Positions 1-8,727 of a stretch of 64,000 nucleotides of DNA are shown here, in pieces. Location: contig NZ_JAMJWE010000015.1 of the NCBI RefSeq assembly GCF_023554105.1, positions 21,147 to 85,146 of the forward strand, written 5' to 3'. The notes beneath the pieces are model-generated. The model worked only from the letters and a program-made list of their open reading frames with translations, ran no database searches and was not told where the DNA came from. Within the stretch, counting starts at the first letter, position 1; every line of letters starts with the position of its first letter. The position numbers were made by a program, and so were the translations under genes. The stretch is from Brucella sp. 21LCYQ03 (GTDB lineage: Bacteria; Pseudomonadota; Alphaproteobacteria; Rhizobiales; Rhizobiaceae).

Positions 1-760
1 GTGGATCCTGGAAAAAGGCGTCGTAGATTTCCCGCAGCACACGACTGGAGACATCAAGCCCCGTAAGATCGAAGAGTTCGAAAGGCCCCATAGGGAACCC
101 GGCAGACTCCCTCATCACGCGGTCGACATCCGCGAATGTCGCAACGCCCTCCTGAACGATGCGTAAGCCTTCAGTAACAAGCCCTCGTCCCGCATGATTA
201 ACCACGAAACCTGGCGTGTCCGCGCAGATTACCGGATGATGACTGGTCGCTGCGACCAATGCGAACAGTCGATCAATGACTCTCTGTTCTGTCAGTTCGC
301 CCTTGATGATTTCCACTACCTTCATCAAAGGTACCGGATTGAAGAAGTGCAGGCCTGCCACTCGTTCGGGGACTCGACAACCCGTGGCGCAACTGGTGAC
401 CGACAAAGATGATGTATTCGTGCACAGAATTGTGTCGTCGGAGACGACCTGCTCCAGCGTCATGAAGAGATCACGTTTGGTTTTAAGATCTTCTAGAATT
501 GCTTCAACCACGATATCGGACGACGCGAGGTCACCGAGTTCATCGGCAATCTGTATACGCTCCATGGCGTCATGCCTTTGTTCGGCAGACATTCGCCCCT
601 TTGAAACTGCTCGTCCGAACATGTCCGAAACAAAATTACAGGCTTCTGTTGCAGCACCCTTTCGCTGATCGAAAGCGATGACTTTTGCTCCCGCCTCTGC
701 GGCCCATTGAATGATACCGCGGCCCATGGCACCAGTTCCAACGACTGCGACAGTAAACAT
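1..760 (-). CDS. 3-hydroxyacyl-CoA dehydrogenase, NAD-dependent (3' end outside the window)
   Basis: Oxidises a (S)-3-hydroxyacyl-CoA to the 3-oxoacyl-CoA with NAD+. The ATG at 760-758 opens a frame that stays open to base 1, so 253 codons are visible and the C-terminus is missing. Seen: a Rossmann glycine motif GTGAMG at residues 9-14, the catalytic-histidine segment GLHFFNP followed by the LMKVVE glutamate segment, the DTPGFVVN asparagine segment, and the start of the helical C-terminal domain (FPMGPFELFDLTGLD). It lies about 100 bp downstream of a second dehydrogenase gene and looks like the distal gene of the same operon. Its partner enzyme has a duplicated C-terminal domain; whether this one does cannot be seen. 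Confidence 0.9.
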   Translation of the reverse strand, partial: MFTVAVVGTGAMGRGIIQWAAEAGAKVIAFDQRKGAATEACNFVSDMFGRAVSKGRMSAEQRHDAMERIQIADELGDLASSDIVVEAILEDLKTKRDLFMTLEQVVSDDTILCTNTSSLSVTSCATGCRVPERVAGLHFFNPVPLMKVVEIIKGELTEQRVIDRLFALVAATSHHPVICADTPGFVVNHAGRGLVTEGLRIVQEGVATFADVDRVMRESAGFPMGPFELFDLTGLDVSSRVLREIYDAFFQDP

Positions 761-863
761 ACGATTATCCACCAAATTATCTCATTACGGTTGAATTCTC
801 AGCCACGCTTTATTTCCGAATGCTGCTTATGCGCATGGACGACTGTTGCCCTCAAGGGAGAGG

Positions 864-2375
864 TTATCGGCGGTTTTGCTGTCGATCGGCCGCGACCACT
901 GCCGCTCGGGCGGGCGCATATCCAGGCAATCCCGTCATACGGTGGATTGCGGCCGATACATCGAAATGACGCGAGAGGCCACCTCGTGTTACCCGCTCAA
1001 TCGGGCCGTCTGGATATCCTAGGCCCAGGCAACATGTCTTGTCCATGTCCTCAGCCGAGGCGAGGCCTTCATCGAGAAATCGCAACGCATCATTGTATTT
1101 CGGACGAACTAATCGATCCACGATGCGTCCGGGCAAATCTGCACAGATTACTGTTCGAAAACCTGCCTGCTCGAATATTGCTCGAGCACTATCCACCGCT
1201 GCCGCAGAGGTTTTCGGTTGACGTACAATTTCTATCAGATTTGAAGGTGCATCTGAACCGTTTCTATATCGCGCAAATCCTACGACGTTGGAGCCTTCAC
1301 GACCCGAATCCTCTCCTGTGTGGAAGCCGAGGCATTCGGTGCCCAGTTCAACGATTACCGCAACTTTCGCAGGGGCAGGTGAAAATGCTCCGCCGAGGCA
1401 TACAGTAACCTCTCCACCATCAGTGGCTCTGGTCAAAAATGCATCGCCCAACGGAAATGAACGGCTCTCGTTTTCTGATTCTATCGAGAAGGATTTAGCC
1501 TCAGTTGAGGGAGCACGCTGCTGGCCGGTCAACAAGCCTCTGCCAGACTTGTTTCCAAGACGACCGGCCGCTACCATTCGTCTCAGGATGGGAGGCACAG
1601 CCGCACGAGGATCCTGCGTGATGGGATGGAATGCCTCCCCCAGACGTATTTGTGTATCGAGACCAATCAGATCCAGCAGCGTGCATGGACCCATTTTGTA
1701 GCCGAGCGCTACACATATTGCGGTATCAATGTCCTCAGGTGCGCACAGCCCGGCCTCGATCGCGCGCAGGACGTCGTTGTTGAAAGGAACCAGCAATGCG
1801 TTCAGGATAAATCCTGGCTTGTCCTGGGTTTCGATCGGCAGTTGTCCAGCGGCTTCGGTCCAGGCCCGCGCAGCCCGAAAAGTTTCATCAGAGGTATTGA
1901 TGCCTCGCGACATTTCGATCAGTTTCATCAGTTCAGCAGGCAGGCAAAAGTGCATACCCACGACCCGGTCTTCGCGACCGCAGCCGCTGGCGATTTCGGT
2001 GATCGACAGGGTGGAGGTGTTTGAAGCGAAGATCGTCTCCGGCTTGCATATCGCGTCAAGACGCGAAAACAGTTGCCGTTTCGCATCAAGATCCTCGAAT
2101 ATGGCTTCAACGATCAGGTCACACTCGGTCAGCGCGCTCAGATCCGTTTCGTCCTTCATACGCCGCATGATCTCAGTTTGCTGAGCTGCCGTCATGCGGC
2201 CACGTTCGACGGATTTGGAGAAGAACCTCTCAGCGTGGGCTCGCGCATGTGTCAGGCCCTCGATCGACTGATCGAAGCATATCGTCTCATACCCGGCGCG
2301 CGCTGCAACTCTTGCGATACCGCTTCCCATCGTGCCGCCAGCACCACATACGCCAACCCTCAAGATTTTACTCAT
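864..2375 (-). CDS. Two-domain 3-hydroxyacyl-CoA dehydrogenase (503 aa)
   Basis: NAD-dependent 3-hydroxyacyl-CoA dehydrogenase of the long PaaH/PaaC type. An N-terminal Rossmann domain (GAGGTMGSG near residue 11) is followed by the usual C-terminal domain and then a second degenerate copy of that domain near the C-terminus (DLPGRIVDRLV, then GLGYPDGPIE). The catalytic His and Glu segments are present in HFCLPAELMKLIE, where the usual HFFNP is altered to HFCLP, and the asparagine segment is DKPGFILNALL. A longer frame begins at 2516, but the ATG at 2375 overlaps the stop of the upstream acyl-CoA dehydrogenase as ATGA and is the normal family start. Together with the gene at 1-760 this gives the operon two dehydrogenases, perhaps for ring and chain intermediates. 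Confidence 0.9.
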   Translation of the reverse strand: MSKILRVGVCGAGGTMGSGIARVAARAGYETICFDQSIEGLTHARAHAERFFSKSVERGRMTAAQQTEIMRRMKDETDLSALTECDLIVEAIFEDLDAKRQLFSRLDAICKPETIFASNTSTLSITEIASGCGREDRVVGMHFCLPAELMKLIEMSRGINTSDETFRAARAWTEAAGQLPIETQDKPGFILNALLVPFNNDVLRAIEAGLCAPEDIDTAICVALGYKMGPCTLLDLIGLDTQIRLGEAFHPITQDPRAAVPPILRRMVAAGRLGNKSGRGLLTGQQRAPSTEAKSFSIESENESRSFPLGDAFLTRATDGGEVTVCLGGAFSPAPAKVAVIVELGTECLGFHTGEDSGREGSNVVGFARYRNGSDAPSNLIEIVRQPKTSAAAVDSARAIFEQAGFRTVICADLPGRIVDRLVRPKYNDALRFLDEGLASAEDMDKTCCLGLGYPDGPIERVTRGGLSRHFDVSAAIHRMTGLPGYAPARAAVVAADRQQNRR

Positions 2376-3538
2376 TTGGAAACGAAACTCCGTCCTATCA
2401 GCTGCCTGTGAATTTGATTGGTGCCTTCCCAGATCTGGGTGATTTTCGCGTCGCGCATCAGGCGTTCCGCGCGATAGTCCTGGCAGTAGCCGTACCCGCC
2501 ATGGAACTGGACGCACTCCATCGCCATTTTCATCGCGAGGTCGGTCGCTCTCAATTTTGCAACTGACGCCGCCAGGCCGATATCCTCTTCGCCCTCGTCA
2601 ACCAGGGCCGCGACATGGTCGATCCACCGTTCAACCAGGACAAGCTCACAGGCGAGATCCGCGAGGGTGAACTGGTTACCCTGATACTCAAGAACGCGTT
2701 TGCCACCTTGGGCCCGCTCATTTCCGTAGGCGACCATGTCTTTGAACGCCGCACGTGCAATGCCACGTGCATGAGCCGCGATAGAAGGTCGCGACTTGTT
2801 AAGAGATGCGAAAAGAATCTTCAGGCCGTCGCCCGGTGCACCAATGAGGTTGGCGCGGGGCACACGGCAATCATCGAAAGAGATTGCGCAAGTCGATGAG
2901 CCGTTGTGGCCCATTTTGTGTTCCTTTGAAACCACGGAGAAGCCAGGCGTGCCCTTCTCGAATATCAGGACGGAGATCGCCTTCTTAGGATCACCGATCT
3001 CCGCCCACTTGCCAAAAAGCAGATAAAGATCCGCAACGTCGCCGTTGGAGATGAATGTCTTCGATCCTCGAATAATGATCTCGTCGCCATCAGGAGTGAA
3101 GCTTGTTTTCATGCCGGTCGCATCCGAGCCCGCCGAGGGCTCAGTAATTGCCAGAGCACCAAGTCCCCCTTCTGCAATTCTGGGTAAAAGGCGTTCTTGC
3201 TGCTCGGGGTTACCGAACTGAACCAAAGGTTTCATGCCATGGAAATTCGTCGCGTAGATGATACCAGTGGAGGCACACGCCTCCGAGATGATCGAAACAA
3301 TCTCGAGATAAAGAGCGTATGACATGGGAACGCCGCCAAACGCCTCGGGGACAAAAATGGCATTAAGTCCCAGCTCGTTGAGTGCCCTGATGTTCTGCCA
3401 GGGGAACTCGCCTGTGCGGTCAATACGAGCAGCATTGGGGGCGATAACCCTGTCTGATACCCGCTGAACCTGTTCCAGCATCTGTTGTTCTATATCGGTC
3501 CAACGGCGAGCGTCGGAGGTCTGTTGGTATAGCTTCAT
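2372..3538 (-). CDS. Acyl-CoA dehydrogenase, FAD-dependent (388 aa)
   Basis: Introduces the alpha,beta double bond into an acyl-CoA and passes electrons to ETF. Family segments are clear: N-terminal helical domain, the FAD/substrate motif ITEPSAGSDATGMKT, the beta domain, and the C-terminal HGGYGYCQDYRAERLMRD. The catalytic glutamate lies in IWEGTNQIHR. Length is normal. The start ATG overlaps the SDR stop by one base (TGATG) and the end overlaps the next gene (ATGA), so translation is probably coupled. In the cyclohexanecarboxylate route the equivalent enzyme is AliB; the assignment to a cyclic substrate rests on the neighbours, not on any residue seen here. The nearby etfB/etfA pair could be its electron acceptor. 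Confidence 0.92.
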   Translation of the reverse strand: MKLYQQTSDARRWTDIEQQMLEQVQRVSDRVIAPNAARIDRTGEFPWQNIRALNELGLNAIFVPEAFGGVPMSYALYLEIVSIISEACASTGIIYATNFHGMKPLVQFGNPEQQERLLPRIAEGGLGALAITEPSAGSDATGMKTSFTPDGDEIIIRGSKTFISNGDVADLYLLFGKWAEIGDPKKAISVLIFEKGTPGFSVVSKEHKMGHNGSSTCAISFDDCRVPRANLIGAPGDGLKILFASLNKSRPSIAAHARGIARAAFKDMVAYGNERAQGGKRVLEYQGNQFTLADLACELVLVERWIDHVAALVDEGEEDIGLAASVAKLRATDLAMKMAMECVQFHGGYGYCQDYRAERLMRDAKITQIWEGTNQIHRQLIGRSFVSK

Positions 3539-4242
3539 CAGTGATTAATTCCTTGGCCGCCGTCGATGTAGATGGTCTCGCCGGTAAGATACGCAATGTT
3601 CTCGATTATCAGTGACGCAACGAGCTGTGCTACGCTGTGGGGCTTTCCGGGAGCGCCGGTTGGAATGCGTGAGCCCATCCATGCCTGCACCTTGGCCTTC
3701 GCGAGATAATCTCTGTTCAAGTCCGTCTCGATGTATCCTGGAGCGACGTTTATGACGCCAATACTGTGGCGCGCCCACTCAACCGCCATAACCCTCGTCA
3801 TCGCTCCGACAGCTGCTTTTGAAGCGCAGTATGCAAGATTGTCTGGTGCACCGATGCGGTCAAAGAAAGATCCGATGTTGATGATGGTGCCACCATTGTC
3901 TTTGAGGTGCGGAAAGACCTCGCGAGCGGCAACCATGACAGCCGTCGCGTTCAAGGCGATCGTTCTGTTAAAGTCGGCCACGGTGAGAGCGGCTGCGGGC
4001 GCACTGGTGTGGACGCCAGCGTTATTCACCAATCCGGCGATGGGACCGCGCTCGGCAATTGTGAGCATTGCCTGCCTGACGGCCGCTTCATCCGTCATGT
4101 CACACCTGATCTGATGTCCCGCAGTGCCGTCGCCAGACCGGGACAGGCAAACGACATCGCGACCCCGGCGGATCAGTTCGTCTGCGATGGCAAGCCCAAT
4201 GCCTTTCGAACCTCCGGTAACAATTATCTGACCCTCAGGCAT
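3538..4242 (-). CDS. Short-chain dehydrogenase/reductase, probable 3-hydroxyacyl-CoA dehydrogenase (234 aa)
   Basis: Classical SDR: cofactor motif TGGSKGIG at the N-terminus, LVNNAGVH, catalytic Ser in NIGSFFD and the YCASK Tyr-Lys pair. FabG-like overall. The frame extends to 4296, but the ATG at 4242 gives the usual short N-terminus and overlaps the upstream hydratase by 8 bases. Between an enoyl-CoA hydratase and an acyl-CoA dehydrogenase, and next to a BadI-like hydrolase, it fits the role of BadH, which oxidises the 2-hydroxycycloalkane-carboxyl-CoA to the 2-keto form. That role is inferred from gene order; the general SDR call is firm. Confidence 0.88.
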   Translation of the reverse strand: MPEGQIIVTGGSKGIGLAIADELIRRGRDVVCLSRSGDGTAGHQIRCDMTDEAAVRQAMLTIAERGPIAGLVNNAGVHTSAPAAALTVADFNRTIALNATAVMVAAREVFPHLKDNGGTIINIGSFFDRIGAPDNLAYCASKAAVGAMTRVMAVEWARHSIGVINVAPGYIETDLNRDYLAKAKVQAWMGSRIPTGAPGKPHSVAQLVASLIIENIAYLTGETIYIDGGQGINH

Positions 4243-5011
4243 CCTTGAACTCCGGTTTACGTTTTTCCTCGAAAGCTGCCATGCCTTCTTCTGCATCGTT
4301 AGTGCGGTACGCCATTGTCGAAAGCTCCGCCTCGACTTGCAGGCCTTCGTGAAGCGTAAGATCGCCGGCGCGCTGTATCGCGCGGCGGGCGAAGTTCAGA
4401 GCTGGCAAGCTGAAACCTGAGAAGCGGCGCGCGAAGGCGACACCGGCATCCAGAAGTTTACCCTCCACAACCTGATGGACAAGGCCGATATGAGCGGCTT
4501 CCTCCGCTTTCACCGAGCGCCCGGTAAGGATCATTTCCAGGGCGCGTCCTTCTCCGATCAATCGGGGCAATCTTTGAGTGCCACCATATCCCGGAATAAG
4601 TCCAAGCTTGACCTCAGGCAGACCAAAGACCGCATTGGGTGAGCAGAGACGAAATGTTGCCGCGAGGGCGAATTCCATGCCGCCGCCGAACGCATAGCCT
4701 TCAACAAGAGCCACGGAGGGTACTGGAAAACGATCGAGTTTTGAGAAGATGCTCTGACCAAGTTCAGATCCGCGCAATTGCTCCGTGAGCGATCTGTTGC
4801 GCAGTTCCTTTATGTCAGCACCCGCACAAAAGGCCCGGTTGCCGGCTCCGGTCAACAACAATGCACGAATACCAGCAAGAGAAGCGGCTTCATCGATCGC
4901 CTCGCCGATCTGGCCAAGGATATCAAACGAAAGGGCATTGAGTGCATCGGCGCGGTCGAGCGTCAGCAGCGCAAATTCATCCACTCGCTCGAGGATTACA
5001 TGAGTCGTCAA
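4235..5011 (-). CDS. Enoyl-CoA hydratase/isomerase, crotonase family (258 aa)
   Basis: Hydrates an alpha,beta-unsaturated acyl-CoA. Crotonase-fold motifs are complete: NALS near the N-terminus, FCAGADIKEL for CoA binding, the oxyanion-hole segment GYAFGGGMEFAL, and FGLPEVKLGLIPGYGGTQRLPR. Both acidic residues expected of a true hydratase are present, one in GGGMEFAL and one in LPEVKLG. Length equals that of the ring hydratase BadK of Rhodopseudomonas palustris as I recall it. Its start overlaps the stop of the ligase gene (ATGA) and its end overlaps the SDR. Hydration of a cyclohexene-carboxyl-CoA type substrate is an inference from the cluster. Confidence 0.92.
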   Translation of the reverse strand: MTTHVILERVDEFALLTLDRADALNALSFDILGQIGEAIDEAASLAGIRALLLTGAGNRAFCAGADIKELRNRSLTEQLRGSELGQSIFSKLDRFPVPSVALVEGYAFGGGMEFALAATFRLCSPNAVFGLPEVKLGLIPGYGGTQRLPRLIGEGRALEMILTGRSVKAEEAAHIGLVHQVVEGKLLDAGVAFARRFSGFSLPALNFARRAIQRAGDLTLHEGLQVEAELSTMAYRTNDAEEGMAAFEEKRKPEFKDA

Positions 5012-6627
5012 CGCTTGTTCCTCGCTTGAAATCGAACTGGTAATGGCGTGATCTCGCCGTTTCCGGCCATCTCGATCAGGCGCCGTTTAAGGACTTTCCC
5101 ACTGGCGGTCAGCGGAAAGCTTTCCATGACGACATGCCATTCAGGCATATCGAACTTGGACAGACCTTCCTGAGCCAGATGCTTGAGCAGATCGCTGGGC
5201 GAGACCTTGCCTATCGTCGCCAGGCACACTTGCTCGCCGAGACGATCATTTCGCACAGGGAATGCGGCTGCACCGGAAATGTCGGGATGGGTCAGTGCTA
5301 TTGCTTCGATCTGCGACGGATAGATATTGTGGCCACCGCGAATGATGACGTCCTTCAAGCGCCCTTCAATCCGAAGATTGCCCAAGCTATCAAGCGAACC
5401 GAGATCTCCCGACATCATGTAGCCGTGCTTGTTGAAGACTTGCTCGGTCGAGCGTTGATCCCCGAAATAGCCAAGCATTAGAGCAGCGCCACGGCCACCG
5501 ATCTCACCTGTCTCACCCAGCCGCAGTTCACGATCAATATTGTCTGGATCCCAGATTTTGACTTCGTAGGAACGGCCGCCGCGACCACACGTCGATACGG
5601 CAATATTGAGCGGATCGCCCGGATGCGTGAATTGATGAGAGGAGTTTTCGGTCATCCCGTAAACGTTCTGCGGTGAAATGCCCTGCTGGAAGAACGCATG
5701 CGCGATGGTATCGGGAATAGGTGCCCCGGCCATGTAGAAAATGCGCACGGAACCGAGATCCTTTATACCGCGCAATTGCTGCTCGGCGAGAATATCCATG
5801 GCGTGAGTTGGCACCCCCAAAACGTAAGATGCATTCGTTTTGATGATCCAGTCCAACCGGCTTAACCCGCTTGGAGGGTCATCGACCACAAGCTCAGCCC
5901 CGATGACGAGCCATTGCCCCACGGCCACCCAGGCGATGTGATGTGAAAGCGGACTTAACGTCAGTAGTACGTCGCTGCCAGAAATCTTCCACTCTCGACT
6001 TAAGTCCCGGGCGTTGGCGAGAAGTGTGTTGGACGAATGCATCACACATTTTGGGCGCCCGGTTGTTCCGGAGGTGAACGCCAAGTATGAAACCGAGTCG
6101 GAATTGGAGTGATAAGTTTCCTGCAATTGAGTGATATAAAGAGGCATGTTCGCGGGCTTGTAGACCTTCTTCAGGAACGGAAGCCTGTCGAGCATGCTGG
6201 ACATATTTGTCCTGTCGGCATCAGCTCCCCACCCGTCTTCGGTCACGAGCGCACTTGCTTGCAACTCAGTAAGCATGTCGATCACTTCGGCGCAGGTGAA
6301 AGTGCGATGCAGCGACGGATTGCAGGCTGCACCGACGCGTGAACAGGCAAGAAATGTCACAATCGCTTCGACACGGTTTGACATCCATATCGAAACCCGG
6401 TCGCCTACACCGATCTCGCGCTCAATGAAGTCGTCAGCAAGAGCATCGACTCTGGCTTTGAGACTGCGCCAATCCAGATGTATGCGACCATCCCGAAGGG
6501 CTTTGGCGGATGGCATGTTTTTGGCATGCTTCCGCAAAAGAGAGTAGAAGGTGTCCGACGTCCAGAGACCTTGCTCGTAATAGGTCCGGGCGGTCGTGGG
6601 ATCGTGCAATGTGAGGTGTGGACGCAT
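5008..6627 (-). CDS. AMP-dependent acyl-CoA ligase (539 aa), possible alicyclic-acid CoA ligase
   Basis: Activates a carboxylic acid to its CoA thioester with ATP. ANL-superfamily motifs are present: the P-loop YLAFTSGTTGRPK, the adenine-binding YGMTENSS, the SGDLG aspartate motif, IEGRLKDVIIRGGHNIYP, and the C-terminal lysine in LTASGKVLKR. Length is typical. It starts 8 bases after the BadI-like gene and overlaps the hydratase, so it is firmly inside the operon. The equivalent in the cyclohexanecarboxylate pathway is AliA. Substrate specificity cannot be read directly; related subfamilies include aromatic and medium-chain ligases. Confidence 0.9.
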   Translation of the reverse strand: MRPHLTLHDPTTARTYYEQGLWTSDTFYSLLRKHAKNMPSAKALRDGRIHLDWRSLKARVDALADDFIEREIGVGDRVSIWMSNRVEAIVTFLACSRVGAACNPSLHRTFTCAEVIDMLTELQASALVTEDGWGADADRTNMSSMLDRLPFLKKVYKPANMPLYITQLQETYHSNSDSVSYLAFTSGTTGRPKCVMHSSNTLLANARDLSREWKISGSDVLLTLSPLSHHIAWVAVGQWLVIGAELVVDDPPSGLSRLDWIIKTNASYVLGVPTHAMDILAEQQLRGIKDLGSVRIFYMAGAPIPDTIAHAFFQQGISPQNVYGMTENSSHQFTHPGDPLNIAVSTCGRGGRSYEVKIWDPDNIDRELRLGETGEIGGRGAALMLGYFGDQRSTEQVFNKHGYMMSGDLGSLDSLGNLRIEGRLKDVIIRGGHNIYPSQIEAIALTHPDISGAAAFPVRNDRLGEQVCLATIGKVSPSDLLKHLAQEGLSKFDMPEWHVVMESFPLTASGKVLKRRLIEMAGNGEITPLPVRFQARNKR

Positions 6628-6635
6628 CTTTCCCT

Positions 6636-7415
6636 CTAGCGACCGAATTTGGTCGGGTCAGGCTTTCGCTTCTCGTTGAACGCAGCGCTCAGTTCATCGT
6701 GCTCGTCAGTGGTTAGATACTGACTGAGAAGCAAATCATGCGTTACGCGTGACAAGCCGCCAACCCCACCGTGGCGCGCATTGAAGGCACCTTTGATTGA
6801 AGCAAGCGCGAAGGCCCCGCGTTCAGCGATCTCCAGTGCAAATTCCCGAGTGCGGTCTTTGAGTTCCGGATCGGGAACGACCCTGTTGATCAGCCCAATC
6901 TCTTTCGCCTCGGTGGCAGAAATCTTCGGGTTTGCGTACCAGATTTCCTTCGCCCGCTTCTTGCCGACCAGATCCTCGAGATACCAGGTGCCGTAACCAG
7001 CATCGAACGAGCCCATCATAGGTCCGACCTGCCTGAATATCGCCGATTCCTTGGCGATGGTGACGTCACAAACCATTTGCAGGACATTGCCACCGCCTAC
7101 GGCGAAACCGTTTACCGATGCAATCACCGGTTTTTGCAACCGGTCAATCGCTTCGTATATCTCCAAGGTCGGAAGCATCCCTGCATAGAGGCGCGTATCC
7201 TCCATGCCGGATTTCTCACCCCCAATACAGAAAAAGCGGTCACCGGCACCCGTTAAAACAAGCACCCGAGTGCGCGTTTCGCGTCGGATCGCTTCGATGC
7301 AATCTCTGATCTCATGGCACATCGTCTCGGTGAACATGTTGCCTTTATCAGGTCTGTTCAACGTAATCGTGCCGATTGGACCGTCTTCATTGTACGTGAT
7401 TTGCGTGTATGTCAT
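6636..7415 (-). CDS. badI: BadI-like ring-cleaving 2-ketocycloalkane-carboxyl-CoA hydrolase (259 aa)
   Basis: Crotonase-fold protein of the MenB/BadI branch, not a simple hydratase. Seen: CIGGEKSG in place of the usual CAGAD, GFAVGGGNVLQMVCD, and FRQVGPMMGSFDAGYGTWYLEDLVGKKRAKEIWY, split here by the GYGT loop; the FRQVGP...GSFDAGYG and AKEIWY segments are hallmarks I associate with BadI. BadI hydrolytically opens the ring of 2-ketocyclohexanecarboxyl-CoA to pimeloyl-CoA. Length matches the roughly 260 aa of BadI. The frame continues upstream to 7451, but the ATG at 7415 has GGAAAG upstream and shortens the overlap with the CoA-transferase. The nearest alternative is a MenB-like naphthoate synthase, unlikely without other men genes. 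Confidence 0.7.
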   Translation of the reverse strand: MTYTQITYNEDGPIGTITLNRPDKGNMFTETMCHEIRDCIEAIRRETRTRVLVLTGAGDRFFCIGGEKSGMEDTRLYAGMLPTLEIYEAIDRLQKPVIASVNGFAVGGGNVLQMVCDVTIAKESAIFRQVGPMMGSFDAGYGTWYLEDLVGKKRAKEIWYANPKISATEAKEIGLINRVVPDPELKDRTREFALEIAERGAFALASIKGAFNARHGGVGGLSRVTHDLLLSQYLTTDEHDELSAAFNEKRKPDPTKFGR

Positions 7416-8658
7416 CTTTGCTTTCCGAGGTGCTTTTCGTGTTTGTTTCACTGTGCTTCAGGTCAGAGAGCACTTCCTCTGTGTGTTGACCAAGCAACGG
7501 AGGAGCCGATCTGGGAACAGCTGCGGTATCGTTGATACGAATGCCGAGCCCGACTTGCGGGACGAGCCGCTCACCATCCTTCAGCGTGAAAAACATCCCG
7601 CGGTCCTGCAGCGGGCCATCGTGAGCAGTTTGATCGACACGATTGATCGGACCCGCCGGTACGCGTGCGTCTGCGAAAAGATCAAGCCACTCTTGTCGCG
7701 TTTTCGTGCGAAGGATCGATTGTATTCGGATGACGATTTCTGCACGATGGTCCCGGCGCGCAGCGTTCGTGGCAAATTCAGGCCGGGAGCCCCAGGTGAC
7801 GTCTTCGACCGCTGCCCAGAAGCGCGCCCAGATCGCGTTTGATCCGATGCCCAGGTTGATTGGCTCGTCGGCGGTATCAAAGCTCTGATAAATCGCGATC
7901 ACACTGTCGGTTCCCCCCGACCGGATGGGCACTTCTCCGGAACCAAGATAACTCATGATCCGGCATGCGAGCAGACGCGTCATGCTCTCAACCAGACTGA
8001 CATCGATCTTTGCACCCTTGCCTGTCTTTTGGCGAGCGAAGAGAGCAGCCATGGCGGCCATAGCAGCATCCTGACCAGCGAGCATATCTGCAGCGGGAGC
8101 GCCCACTTTCTGGGGCGCACTGCCTGCGGCACCGGTCACATCCATAATGCCGGAATATCCCTCGGCAATCAGATCGTACGATGTGAGCTCCGACCGCGCA
8201 CCGTCCAGACCGAAGCCCGTGATAGAGACAAAGACGAGGTCACCCTTGATCTTGCTGAGCGTCTCATAGTCGAGGCTGAACTTTCGCTGGATATCCGGCG
8301 GCTGGTTGGTGACGACGACGTCGGCACTTTCGATGAGCGCGAGCAAGTCAGCCCGCCCTGTCTCTTTTCTGATATCGAGAACGACGCTCTTCTTGTTGCG
8401 GTTTACGGCGGTGAACCACAGTGCCTGACTGTCAAGAAACGGGGGCCCCCACGCGCGGGCATCATCACCCTCCGGGCGCTCGACCTTGATGACCTCGGCT
8501 CCGAAGTCAGACAGCAGCATCGTCGCGTAAGGTCCGGCAATCGAAGTCGTCAGGTCAACCACTCGGCAGCCGGAAAGGAAATCACAACCCGCTCCAGCGT
8601 CAATAAGAGGCAGTTGGCGCCACGGCATTTGGTTCTCTGCACGGACCGTTCCAGCCAA
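7387..8658 (-). CDS. Class III (CaiB/BaiF) CoA-transferase (423 aa, TTG start)
   Basis: Moves CoA between carboxylates, an alternative to ATP-driven activation. Family hallmarks: GCRVVDLTTSIAGPYATMLLSDFGAEVIK (positions 40-70, in two halves), NRNKKSVVLD, the catalytic aspartate in APAADMLAGQ, and the C-terminal GQHTEEVL. The likely start is TTG at 8658: AGGAG lies six bases upstream (8665-8669). An ATG at 8628 has only a weak ribosome site, and a TTG at 8709 overlaps the sigma-54 promoter. First gene of the minus-strand operon, 36 bases below the -12 element. A second family member at 11997 follows rpoN, so two CoA-transferases share this regulon. Confidence 0.88.
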   Translation of the reverse strand: MAGTVRAENQMPWRQLPLIDAGAGCDFLSGCRVVDLTTSIAGPYATMLLSDFGAEVIKVERPEGDDARAWGPPFLDSQALWFTAVNRNKKSVVLDIRKETGRADLLALIESADVVVTNQPPDIQRKFSLDYETLSKIKGDLVFVSITGFGLDGARSELTSYDLIAEGYSGIMDVTGAAGSAPQKVGAPAADMLAGQDAAMAAMAALFARQKTGKGAKIDVSLVESMTRLLACRIMSYLGSGEVPIRSGGTDSVIAIYQSFDTADEPINLGIGSNAIWARFWAAVEDVTWGSRPEFATNAARRDHRAEIVIRIQSILRTKTRQEWLDLFADARVPAGPINRVDQTAHDGPLQDRGMFFTLKDGERLVPQVGLGIRINDTAAVPRSAPPLLGQHTEEVLSDLKHSETNTKSTSESKDDIHANHVQ

Positions 8659-8693
8659 AGTCTTCTCCTTTGCGTCTCTTTGTTTTGAGAGCC

Positions 8694-8708
8694 GCAAGAC
8701 GCATGCCA
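8694..8708 (-). promoter_or_regulatory. Sigma-54 promoter (-24/-12) of the ring-cleavage operon
   Basis: Minus strand reads TGGCATGCGTCTTGC: the GG and GC doublets have the invariant sigma-54 spacing. It lies between the activator stop (8728) and the CoA-transferase start (8658), pointing into the operon. Confidence 0.8.
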
Positions 8709-8727
8709 AAAGACCGCGGGTGGAAGC

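Noticed and set aside
864..2024. Long plus-strand frames opposite the 3-hydroxyacyl-CoA dehydrogenase
   Set aside because: Antisense shadows of a well-supported gene with no family similarity.
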